In this document: positions 1 to 12,800 of the stretch, piece by piece
Layout of the letters: the number at the start of each line of letters is the position of its first letter
How positions within the stretch are numbered: the first letter of the stretch is position 1
Assembly: GCA_019649035.1 (NCBI GenBank)
Contig: BMAT01007981.1
Span: 208,210-233,052 of the forward strand
From: Elysia marginata
Lineage: Eukaryota; Mollusca; Gastropoda; Plakobranchidae
Length of the DNA: 24,843 bases
Direction: 5' to 3'
Made by a program: the position numbers and the translations under genes
The notes under the pieces: generated by a model
Told to the model about the DNA's origin: nothing
What the model saw: only the letters and a program-made list of their open reading frames with translations
The model's database searches: none

Positions 1-726
1 AGAGCTGGAAATAATAATTGCTTGTTCGATGCATGAGTAAGAATTCTGTCTTTTGGTTTTTTTTTTGTTTTTTTTTTGTTCGATAGAATATATTATTAAA
101 CCAAAAAAATTGTAGTCCAGGCAAATTTCAGCTCGTGTACCAAATCCAGCTCCACTGATGTCTGTTAAGATTTCTATTTACTGATTTGAATTTTTTTAAT
201 TTAACTTTTCATTGATGTTGTAGTTGCAATTTTAGCAGATTTTTCAAATTTTCTAAATACTTGCATTATCTGGCTTTTCATATTGGATATGATAAAGGAT
301 ATTTAGTTCTTCACCCCCTCCTGGTATCACTTTACACTTCCTGCAGACTAACTTATGAATTTGGTACTTTAAAGGAATTTTGTTCCACACCAGCGCACGC
401 AGGTGTCTACATGTGTTCAGATCTTCATTTCTAGATTGTGGCTAATTTTGATTGCATGTGCTTCAGTTTCTAGTTGCCCAATTATAAGATTGATAATTCC
501 AAATATTTTTACGAATTTCTATTTTTTCCAATAGTTTTAATGTGTGAAGAAAAAAAAGGGGACATTTTACTACTAAAACTGAAATTAAGAGGTTGTCTAG
601 AGCCTCTGTAACAAACATAATTGCCTAAGGAAACTAAGATTGTTTACATATAAAATGATACTTAAAATAATATGAAAAACCAGTTTCTGCTTATTTGATA
701 CAAAGTAAAACATAGATATCACCAAC
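1..726 (-). other. Partial intron 13 of the START gene
   Basis: The stretch is AT-rich and carries a T-rich tract at about 57-78. I searched its minus strand for the expected last START strands and found no convincing exon, so it is taken as intron. Nothing else was recognised. Confidence 0.5.
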
Positions 727-884
727 CTTAGCCCTTGTTACTCCTTGCAGGACAGGGCAGTTGTCATGATCCATGCTGGAGTATGCAAGAACATACTTGT
801 CTCCGTCATGTCGCTCTCCATGCAAAACACACATGTCACAATTTTCCTTCATCAAAAATTGCTGGCTCTCATGGTAGAAATAAA
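727..884 (-). CDS. Exon 13: START domain 2, last exon visible
   Basis: The exon encodes residues 561-612: YFYHESQQFLMKENCDMCVL, then HGERHDGDKYVLAYSSMD and NCPVLQGVTRAK. The pattern E-N-C-D-M-C-V-L...D-G-D-K-Y-V-L-A-Y-S-S-M-D-H...V-T-R-A-K is the START RDF strand, the Ser-x-x-H turn and the V-R-A motif. The donor AAG|gttggt is phase 0. About 70-90 further residues, including the C-terminal helix, would be expected beyond the left edge. Confidence 0.85.
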
Positions 885-3800
885 CTGAAACCAAATAGCA
901 TGACTTACACCCATTTTGTACATGCACAGAAAAACGAGTTTGTTGGGTTGTTTTGTTTTCTTCTTTAAGCATTGCTCAGTAAATCAAGATTGTTAAGAGA
1001 TGACTAATATGAAAAAAAAACCAGAAACAGTCTTCTTGATTCTGTGAAAATTATAATTTTGTAGTTCAAAGTAATCACACATAAAACTGCTTTCTACTTC
1101 ATACAATTCAATACAATGTAAAAAGGAGTTGCAATCTGAAATAACTATGCATGCTTCTAAATAAAAAAAAAAATGATAGGACCTGTCCAAATATATTGAT
1201 TTCAATATAAAGTTTGCATCAATTTCCCCTATGTCTTTTATTTTTAAATAAAGAAAAAAATGCTTTTTACTTAAATACAAAAACTTGAAAAGTGATTGAT
1301 TCATTTTTTTTCAGAGAGTATTATTGTTTTCTCAAAATTTTTGTTTAATGAAATGTCAAAAAAACTGTGTATCTTAAGAGACCATATTTTACTTATTTGT
1401 AATAGTTTATCTTTCTGTTTCATTTCATCTAATTTTGTAAAGTGCAAAAAAAATTCAATGAATTTTTTTAAAGTATTCTACTCACCAATTTTTAGAGTGT
1501 TGTCAAGAGTTTCAATTATATCAACTTTCTGAGAAATAAAAAAAAGGGAGGTCAGGATTGGTCAAAGCAACTTAAAGGTGTAATATGCGCATTTGCATTC
1601 AATTTTACAGAAATATGTAACATTTTGCATGGTAGATTTTAGATAATTCAAAGAAAGTATCTAGCTAGCTTTAAAGTTGATTATCTCATTTCCAGCAATT
1701 ATTTCAACTGCATTATGTTCAAATAAGATATAATGAGGGGAAAACAACTTACCTTTATGGTATCATCATAAGTAAAACGGGTGCGAGGGTTGCGAACTGC
1801 ATCCCACACAGTTTTTGGTGGAGCTAAAACAAATCCCTTGCCAATGTAGCTGTAACAAAATATTTTACTTTCAGAAAACCATCCACATAGGCTAGTTTGC
1901 ATTATTTAAGAAAGTTTTGAAAAAATTGTATAAGACAGAATTTCAAAGGTAAATCTTGAAAAGGAAATATTGATACTACAGAGAAACATCTCTTTAAAAA
2001 AAAAAAACACCATTTACTCAAAACTAAAAATTCCACCGAGTTTTTTTTATCTTTTTTTATTTCCTCCTTACGCCATTAACACTTTCACTATATTGGCCAA
2101 CTAGTCATTAACCTGTTCGTGACGTATAACGTACGCCGTACGTCCACTTTTTTGTGACAAGATGCCGTCCCCACCTACCCCGTATGTCCTAAAATCACCG
2201 ATTTTCAGTGTTAGCCATGACCCACAGGACGTACGTTGTACGTCATTTTATAGAGGGCTCATAAAGACAGATAGCGCGATGGCTAACCAAAATAGCCTCC
2301 GTCATAGGCATTGACCTACATTATGTCACAAAAGGGTTAAGAATCAAACGCAAAAACTACAGTGGTGAGTGATAAGCAATGTATTTCAATAAATGAAATC
2401 ATCTGTAATATATCCACAAAAGTGAAGGATGTTAAATCTACCTTTGCACAGTGGATCCATCCTTTTGCTGCTTTTTCAAAATAACTATATTTTTCTCAAA
2501 GGAAGAAAATCTGGAAATCAAAATAAAAAACACCATTTCTCAATGAGATTAAATAACGTCTTCCTCAGACTGCTGACTATTTTAAGACTGGCAGGTTTTC
2601 ATCATATAGTCTAAAAGAACTATAGAGAAAGCACAAACATAAAATTCTTGATTAAAAAATATTTCAACATCATTATTACTTTTTCCTGTGTGATAGACAG
2701 TAAAAACAAAACTTATATGTTAAATAATGGTTTGAAAGCTTGCAAAAGCATAGCAATTGTTTTATTCTGCTTTACCTTTAATTTTAAATTAACTGACTAT
2801 TTTAAATAAACTTATCAAATATTTCCTACACATTTTGATTTTGAAATGGCATAAATAATCAAATTTTTCTTGATGGTCTATGACTTGGCCTATCTTCCTC
2901 AAGGAATCAAGAGTTTATGATTAGTTTATGAACACCTGACTTTAACTTTGTGGCTGTCATTACAAGTTCACTTACAACCAACCCCCTGACGACTCTGCCT
3001 GCTCCTCTGCTGAAAGCTCCAGGTCGATGTTTGAAGCTCTCATAGTCTGTAATAAAAAGATTTAAGTTTTAATGATAAGGTCAGTTTAACAACCACATTT
3101 CATTTAAAGGTATGTAATAACTGAAGAGCATTTTTACAAAACTCTGCATTAGCATTGTTCAAGTTCTGGAGAAAATCAAGGAAACCTTCCCATTTTTTCT
3201 ATCTTGCCTTCCTGATTCAAGACTACATCTGATTTTAGAAATCATTTGTTACATTTAAAAAGAAAGGCCTAACATGTTCTAGTAGTTGTAGTAGGTTCTA
3301 TTGTATAACTACGTCATTTACAAATCTATCTTTGCCTCTTCTCAAAATGTTCAAATCGCTGATCAGGAGTCTCTATTAATAATCAACAAAGAAAAAAATT
3401 AGGTAACCTCTGCAAGAACTTCTGCTGCTGTCTGGTTGCTAAGAGTCTTGAATCCAGCTTGCCTCATATCTGGACAAAAAAAATTGTAAAATATTAGAAT
3501 CTATCCATAAAAAGTCACAAACAAATCACACATTAAAAATCATTCTATGACGCATGTCAAGGGAGGTAATGATATATTTTCATCAGTGCTTCTGATACTT
3601 ATATAATCCCATTCTGTTATTGGGTAATATTATTTTTGATCGAAATGCTCTCTCTTTCCTTGTTTAAATCTCAATTATATTTCACTTTTTTTACTGGATA
3701 AGGCAAATAAAGCCAAACTGTCTTGACGTTAAAGATATATATATACATATTATTTTTCTTCTGTTCAGCAAAGTAATAAGCTGTTAGTAGGCAGTTCAGT

Positions 3801-6800
3801 GACGTCGCCATCAGCAGTAAAAAAATCGGGCTGCACAGCCCATAGGGTTTTGTGACCAAAGAATGCAGGTCGCAATTTGGTAGGGCTGGAAAGAGTACCA
3901 TTACAGCTTCATTTCTGTGAAAGCTTGCCACTTTTTGTCTATAATTTTAAAGATAATAGCTTCCCCTTTCCTAGGAACCTTTGTCTGTGAAAATCGATAT
4001 CTTCAGTTGAAATTAAAGGTAAAATTTATCATTAAATATTTTAAAAACTACATGCTGATCCATAGGGGCCAAAAAGCAAAAGTTTGATCACAAAATCGAG
4101 GGTCAAAATAGTGGTACTTTTAAGCGTCAAAATGAGACACGAAAATTGTCATAACTTGGCAACCAATACATGTACCTTAAAAATTTAAACTGTTTTGTGC
4201 ATGGAGAGAGCTTTTATTTGATTGCAATATGAATTCAATTGCAAATGTTTGAAATTTTCACTAAATTGCCTACTGTAAGTCTACTTTTTTTTTTCATTAC
4301 CTACTAAATTTAGAGAGTCATAGAGTGGTTCTTTAAAATGTATTTGTAACAATCAAGGTTTCATAACCGTGGAGGTCGTTATGGTCAAGGTCCATAATCA
4401 TTTTTTTTATGTATATGTTGAGAGTTTCTCACTTGTATTTCATGTGCAGGTTTAAGACATGAATAGTAATAGTGAAATGTACCTTCTGGAGAAAGAGGAT
4501 CCTCATTTTGAACAGTGGGTGAATCAAGATCGTCTTCTGCATCTGTGTCTGTCAATTCATCATCTGATGTTGTTTCCTCACCAATTTTTCCCGCCTCACT
4601 TATTTCCCTGTTCATCTTCAAGCTTTGTTTTAAAGCCATACCATCACTGACAGATCTCTTCAGAGTATGATGTTTGGGAGCCATATCATCAGGGTTTTCT
4701 ACTTTTGCCTCTGAAGTAAAGAGAGGGGTGAAACCTTTGCTTCCATTTGACAAGACACTGCTGTCACCGCCATTCGTTTCTTTTCCCAAATCGTTTGTCT
4801 GGCCATACTTCAATATTGAAGAATATTTTTTCAATACTATCTTCCTGCTGAGGTTCGCTCCATCCCCTCCAAGACCACTGCTGCTAGAGTTCCGATCCAG
4901 GAATAAATTACGCACTTTTTTGAGGAGGGGTGTGTCATGGGAAAACGACTCATGATCCTGGCTGGACTCTGTCGACTCCATGTCACTACCAGTGAGATCC
5001 TGTGGTAATGTGATTGTTGTCAGAGGTGTTTTTTGCAATCGGCGAAGAGAGATGTACTCATCCAGGGATGATAACAGAGCGGATGGGTTATTAACAAGCA
5101 TTGAAGAATTTGCTCTTGACCATGTCACCACAGTGAGAAGGCAGCGATCAACCTCTGTTTAAAACAAAAAAATACGATAAAAGTGGATGATGTGGGTATA
5201 CATACATCATTGCAAGAGAGGAGCTTACGAAAAAAAGCTAACGCTAATAAGAGTATCTCAAGTGGGTGAGGCCCACAGGTCAAATCAAAAGCAAAACACA
5301 AGCAATGTTTCTATTTTCAGAAGACAGAATGTTGATTGATGTCACTTTGATGTCATTTAAGTTGCACATAAATTCTGCGAGAACGTTTTGATCACATTAC
5401 TTGATTTACTTATGGCATAGTTATTAGTAATGTATCATCTATCAGTCTCATAATTGTATCTGTCTGAAATGACTTGTACAATATCAACAAAATTCCAAAA
5501 ACAGGGTATGGGATAAGAAAAAGAAGAATCAGAGACATAAATCCACACAACAGTGTGCAAAGGTTACCAAAATATTTTCTACAGCCTATTTTAGATGATT
5601 GCTTCAAAGGTCTAGACCTGTTTGAGAAGTAGAGATCAAGAAAAGACATGGTCACCTTTAAGGGTTATATCATTTCAATGAGTAGTTGAGTAATTGAGTT
5701 TATTCAGTTTTTCAAGGCCAACGCCCAAAATAATATGAAAAATTCATACAAATAATCATTCAATGAGGAGGAGTACATCCCTTAGAACATAAGATAGATA
5801 ACTGAGGCCCAATTTCTTCTACCACTTCTGTCATGAAGTAGCAGTTGTGTTTAACAGTTCTTGACATACCTATCATCAGAAAGACACAGAATTTTACACC
5901 AATAGGCCTACTTAATTGCCCTGACATGGAAATCTACATCCATACAGGAGAGCAGGTTTAATTTTTACATAAAATATTTTAAGGAGTATTTTTGCATTTA
6001 TATTATTAAGTTTATGGTCAAGTAAACGAATTTTGTTTGTGAAAAAAAAAACCTCTACTAGCAAAATTATCAAGGCATTTAGACCAAATGAGATGCAAAA
6101 AAGAATAAAATTCTTAGTCTTAGATAGTTATAATAACTTGACACTTCTACTCTCTCACTTTTGTAAAACTCACTTTTTTATAAGTACCCACCGTTTCTAA
6201 AAACCATGATTTTTGTTTAACTTAAGTTGACTTTCAGGCCCCACTCAAGGCAAGATGATTCAAGCATGCTAAAAAGTCTTTGAAGACAAATAATCAGAGA
6301 ATAAGCATAGATCGTCAGCATACATAAGGAAAGATGTCCTTTCAGTGTCATTAGTACATAATTCAGTTTTGCAATTCTCAATATGTTCTTTAGTGAAATT
6401 ATTGAACTCGGACATGAAAAGAGAAAATAACGATGGGCACAAAATAAACCCTTGTTTTAGACCCGATTCACAACTAAAAATTTCTGTGGCATTGCAAGAA
6501 TGAACTCTGCCAGCACTTTTCAAATCAAGATACATGCTTCGGATTGATTTTAACAGATAACACTCAACCCATGTTTCTTTAAATATACCATAGTTTTGAT
6601 CTTTGCATGCTGTCAAAAGCTTTAGGAAAGTCAATAAAACCAACATAAAAACAGCCTTGTGGTATTGAGATATTGAACAAGAGATTGTATGCAAAATATA
6701 CTATCTGTGGTTGAATAACCCTTTCTAAATCCAGCTTGTGTTTCTGAATAAGTTTCTTATTTACTACCCAACTATTCAGCCTGAGGTGAATAATAGAGAT

Positions 6801-9800
6801 ATAAACTTTTGAGAGGATGTTGAGTATACTTATACCATGGTAATTACCTTTTTTGTGTAAGGGGAAAATAATTAATTTATACCATTCTTTTGGGAACTCT
6901 CCTGATTCATTAATGCTATGAAAAATAGCATGGAGAAGTTTAAAAAATGATGAACCACTGTTGGGATGGAAATCGAGACCAATTCCATCTGATCGACAGG
7001 GTTTTCTAAAAGGGAATACCATCATAGTGGTTAACCTTTAACAACACTTTTTCTTCAAAAAAAACTGCACAAATAAATGGTCCTTAGAAATCTAGAAAAT
7101 TTGAAATATTTGAACAGTCAGCTATCTATGCACATTCAGAAGTAAAATTTCAGAGCAAAAACATTGGTACCTCTGTCAATACTTATCCAAGGGTCTTCAT
7201 TTGCTTTTAACAGAGGTTTGAAATTTTTTAAACTTTTAGATTAGATATGAAAAAAATACTTTATTCCTACTAAACCTTAAAAGCCTTGATAGACAAAGCC
7301 TAAAATTGCTCTCTAAGTAAAGTGCTTTTATTTTTTTACTGCCCTCAAGTTTCATTTGTTCACATTTTGGAGCTATCTTTTAATTCCTCTGTTATGTTAA
7401 ACTTCACAATATGATTTATGGTCAATAAAATTTCATGAAATGAGGATTCTTTCAATTTCTACACCTATAATACCCCTGAAAATGCAAATTTGTAAAAAGG
7501 CAGGTTTTTCATGGTCTGTTTTAGGCCAAGTCTCATGCACTAAAATCTTCAACTGTGCAATGCTTTTGTGCAAAAAAAATTAAAGCTATAGTTAGAATGT
7601 TAACCCTATTTTCACCTCTGGGGTGCAAATGCACCCCAATGCCATCATTTTTGGCTCTAAAATGCTCAATTTTTCACTTGTAAACATGAAACTTTATGAC
7701 TTTTCCTAAATTGACCCCTTCCATCACTTCTCCAAATTTCATGCCTCTCATGTGCATAGTTTACTCACCCCAGAGGACCTCCCTTGGAATTTGAGATTTT
7801 ATTTCTTTGGGGTATGTTTGCACCCCCTAATAAACAAAATTTAAAAAATAGCCGGAATACTCCTATTTCATCACTTGGGATGCATATGCACCCCATGTAA
7901 TTTTCTATAATAGAATAGCAAGTTGTCTCATAAGTCAAGATAGTATAAAATTTATGAAATAAGTGATACCTCAAAGAATGAAATAGGTTTCTCTTATTCG
8001 CTTCTACAACATTAGGGGGGTACATCTACACCCCACAGGATGAAAATAGGAATATTCCCATTGTTTTCTATATAGCTTGTATGGGGTGCTTTTGCACCCC
8101 AAAATCATAAAATAGGAAAAGTTTTCAAGGGATGAAAATAGGGTTAATGAATAAAGTAATGCTTTCTTTCAGGATGTAATAATCTACTATTTTCTTTACA
8201 AAAAGAGCTAAAGACGATTGTAAAGTGGATTTGGAATAAAGTTAACATAAGTTAATACCTGCCACAGGCTGTATGAGATAAAATTCACATGTTTGGAGTT
8301 TTTCATTCATTTGAAGCAACCAGCATATACCATTATCTTCACGGTGCCAAAATCTGAGAAGAATTTTCAAGAACAGATATGCAGATCAGAAAGTATGAAC
8401 TATTTAAATATAATTTGCAAATAAATTACATGTATAGGACAAAAACACAAAACAACCATTTTTCTTGAAAAGGTACATTTTGTAATTGCTGAAGTAAATA
8501 TGTCAAACATCAAAACTAATAAAATATCGGTACATAGAATATGACCCAATGAATTCAACAAAACAAAAGTAGGCAAACATTAAGATAACCTCTTACTTGG
8601 TGATAAATGATGCATCCTGTTTTTTTTCTTCCTCACTCTGTTTTCAACATTTTTAAATATCATCCAAGAAGAAAAATTGATCTTCAACTCTAGAGTAAGT
8701 AGCAAAAGGTCTTTTTTTTTTAACTGAAAAAACATGCTGTATTTTAACATATTTATCATATATTAAAAACAAATAGCTGCAACCAAGGAATGTTGTTCAG
8801 CTGATAATAAGGCTATTTGTGGCATTGACAAATTTGAAAAACAAAAAAACAGGTCTCTTGAAAAAAAAAAGGCGTGCACTTTACTGCAGTTGATGAAATT
8901 CAATTCAGAGTCAGCGCTCCCGGCGGTGGCAACAAATTTATAATCTTATTTCTTTTAGGAAAAAGTTTTATGATGTTGTAGACCATTGATATATACAATA
9001 TAAAGAAAACAAAAATGTTTCCTTACTTAAAAAAACTAATAATATTTCAATCCTTTTTAAAAATTTTGTTGAACCATTGGAAAAGAGAGCTACCTTTTGA
9101 ATTCTATTGACACTGTTGCTATCACATTTTCAGTAAACCATGGGTCCTGATATTCCAGGGTAAATTTGGACTCTGTCGGGCTCAACTTTTCTTCCTTTAC
9201 ACTGTCAACCTGTAGAAAAGGATATTTGGATTGAATTTTCAAATGAATACATATTTAGAGTGTTTAATTTATCACTTTGTAGGAAAAAGGTCAACCTGTC
9301 CTCAATACCTCATGTGCGCCGTAATGAAACAACAATGGTTAAATTCTGTAACTCACTATCCACAATACTAAGTTAACTTAATTTCTTGACATATTAGTTC
9401 TCTATTGACTGAAATATAAGGTTTTTCTCAACAGTATGCACATCCCTTTATATATTTTGTACTTTGACCTATGTGCATCTCATAATTTGTTTCTGTCAAT
9501 ACAAAGGGGCCTAACCAACCTGTACTGGCATTGACGGCAAGCCACGGGCTGTGGCAGGCACTTCATGTGACGTAAGACTGTGAGTGTGTGAAGCAGACAC
9601 AACTCCTGGCTTCCAGTCACATGTTTGACCAATGTCTTTGAGAACCTGCAGCAAACCCTTAAGAGAAGGAGAGGAAAAAATTATAAGATGAGCTTTTTTT
9701 TTGATGATAGAATTACAAATTTTAAGAAAAGGCAATTCTCTGTAAAAGAAATTATAATGGATAGGTGTAAAAAATACCACTTACCAAAATTTCACAAGGG

Positions 9801-12800
9801 TTACAATCGATGTAGTTTTTTAGATAATAATTTTAATTTGACATCGTACTTTAGAAATTTGGAAACTTGTTCATATAACTGCCAAAAATACACTGTACCT
9901 CTTTGTCTAAATGAATGTGACTGCAAAAACAAATCATCTTACCTGAGATGAAGATCTAACACAATCAAATACACCATATACTTTAATTGATGGGGCATTT
10001 ACATTGTGTGGAAAAGTTAAAAAGTTGAACCAGATACGATGACCATGAGCATAGCTATGAATTTTCCATCCTTTTTGGCAAGAAATTGGAAATGGCTGAC
10101 GACAGAAAAAAAAACAACCCATATATTCATTGTAACTTGACTAATTCAAAACTCGAAAAAAAATGAATGAAAAATTAATAAACTATTTCTATTAAACAAC
10201 GTTTTTTAAGCTTCTAATTGCAAAACTATCAGAGTCTCTAAAATATATGAAGCTTGCTGTTACTTTAAAGTACAAAAAAATTTGACTTTGATAAAAAAAA
10301 TAATCTTTTTCCAAATTTAAACTTCTAGCATCTAATTTATTAGGGGTGGTTATTAGTAATGCATTGAGGCACGGTAGTGTTGGTTATAACTTACATAATA
10401 AGTACTTAAAGTAACATACTTTCAATACCAAATTGGGTCCAAAACAGGGAGAATATCATTTGTAGAAAAGCTAAAGCATTTTAGACTTACCTTTACATTT
10501 TTAAAAAGGTCAAGCAGTTCTAGTATTGTGAAATGATCTTTACGCTGTGGAGAAAGAAACAGAGCAATGACTGCAAAAGCCAGTTAAAACTACTCTAATG
10601 ATGAAAAAGACTAAACATACTTTTAAAAATTACTTCTACAGGCATTTATTTTAAGGAAGTTTGTTTCATTCAAACTGAAAGAAATCAGTATGATAATCAT
10701 CCTAATAGAAAATAACATTTAAGGATGTTTTGCTGTAGGTAAAAATTTACAAATATTTACACACCAAACCTTACATAAGCTAAAAGAAGTGAAGCTGCTT
10801 TTCAAGAGAGTATTTAGAAAAATCTGAATCAAGGTCATAAGAGTTTGGAAGGGGAAAAATAGAGATTAAAAAATACAAACTGAGAGCTTTTCAAAAAGAA
10901 GCCATTTTAGTGCATTTCGGCAACAATTTACTTCCTCTCTCATGTGACAATATAATAGCCATCACATAGAATTAGCCTTCAACCCTGAAAATACATTTTC
11001 TCTTCACACTTTGCTTGTGCTCATAGTCATATGTACATTTGATTGAAACACATGACATGTGATTTCCATAGAAATGAAAGGCCCTGGTGCTAATACTGTA
11101 GAACATGTCTATAGCAGGATTTTTAGTTCTGAAAGAAAAATTCCCCTGTAGACGCGTTCCCACATTATGAATGCAAAGGGAGGTCTTAAAAAAAAATTAA
11201 ATTAAAAAAAAACTCTGCTTTGATGGCACTCTCATCTAGACACGTAATAAGACCCTCATCACCCCTTTCCTCCATTCTTCATCCACAAACATCATTTACA
11301 TTGTTTTAGTACCAATGGCATCTTAGAAATAGATATTGGTACATGTGTCATGTCGCTCTAGTCCTAGAGTGCCTCATCTCAATGCATTGGACAAGCCAAT
11401 GACAATGCTAACTCCCCCCTTTCCCTTCCCCTGCAATGCACATAGACTTGTAAACTAGACCGGCAAAGGCTTGTGCAAACCTTAAACTGGCAGGCAGAGC
11501 AGCCGCAAGCCAAGCCCACAATGAGCCTACAGTGTTATGTTGGTTTGCCAGCAGTATTGTTTGGAAAAGTCACTTAAATTTTTATTCTAATTTCTCCAAA
11601 GTTCACTTCATTCCTGTCGCTGTATCTATGTTCAGGCCTGTTCTTGTCCCGTTATACCCATGCATAGGTAATGGACTTTATAAAGAGAAAAAAAGGAGAT
11701 TCCCCAGAGGCCCCACTGTGGGGATGGCCCGGCTGTAGTGAGTGCTGCTATAGTTGATTACTGCGGTACCACATGCAGCCCTCACACATCTAAATCTGTA
11801 GGCATTCATCAAAACCTGATTCCTTTTACTAAAAGAAGTCTCTTGAGCTTTTTGATAGCTCCCTTAACCCTGCCTTGTTTTTAAAGGTGTGCGCTGAGAT
11901 CATAAATGAAATTTAAGGAAGCAGCATTCATTACACCTAGTCACCTTCCTTTAAAATTCTTAAATGTTAGTCAAATTTATTCTAGACTAGATGATAGAGG
12001 TAATAAAAAATGCCAGATATTATGAATTCTAGCAGATCAGGTGTAAAATACTAAAAATCCACATTTTTGGCCTATTTGGATCTCTATCACTATTTCACTT
12101 GTCCTTGGCAGATGAAGATTTCTATATGGTATAATTTTCAGTTCACATACAGTCTGTCTGCGTTCCTACCTAAAACAAATTTTCATTTCTTGGAAAAATT
12201 CAAATCTCAACTTTATCAGTCTATGTTAGATCATAGATGTGAGAATTTATAAGTTAGGCCTACAATTGATCTGGATAATGCCATCACGGTTGTGTGTACA
12301 TTTTCAAAATGTGACCTAAAATAGCGGTAGCTAAATCCACATCTAGGTTATCTCTGTCTTGCTTGCATAGTACAGAAAACTGTTGTTTGGAACCTCCAAC
12401 TGACTATGCTTCGCTATGCGCTAGCACTGTTTAAGGTTGATAGAGTATAAGTTCACATATTGTTCGCCATTTGATAGGCCTACATTATAAATTTACGATT
12501 GCTACAGCTTGACCATAGGGTGATGGTGGTAGATAGCAGAAAACATCAGAAAGGTCACACAGTAGAAGAAGTTCCATTTAAGATAGTTTTCTAAATCTTA
12601 TCAAGGCATTTCTGTAAGCAAAGGCAGTCATTTTCTATACTAAGTCCTCTAAAAAAAAACAAATTTTAAGGGTGGCAAAAATAAGGGAGTGTTTTCATGG
12701 CTGTAGGATAAATACCTTTCACATTAAAAATATAGATTGTAATGTAAACAAATCATTGCATTCAGAAAAATTCTAAGAACTTTTACCTTGCTAAGCACAT

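Noticed and set aside
147..175. Possible 14th exon (minus strand, about ISGAGFGTRAE)
   Set aside because: It has no clear START C-terminal pattern and no acceptor and donor in the phase required by exon 13.
4950..5131. FFAT-like motif in the linker (DEYISL region)
   Set aside because: Positions 5 and 7 of the motif (Leu and Arg here) do not fit the known pattern, so binding to VAP proteins is not supported.
5410..5655. 81-codon minus-strand hydrophobic open frame as an extra exon
   Set aside because: Exons 6 and 7 join in phase without it, and it lacks a good acceptor and donor pair that would keep the frame.
9625..9951. 108-codon plus-strand open frame
   Set aside because: It overlaps exon 4 and a few bases of exon 3 of the START gene in antisense and crosses their splice sites. 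The translation is low-complexity with no family pattern.
11690..11760. GC-rich segment with CCCCACTGTGGGG as a tRNA or regulatory element
   Set aside because: There are no A or B boxes and no partner repeats. A 13-nt palindrome alone is not enough.
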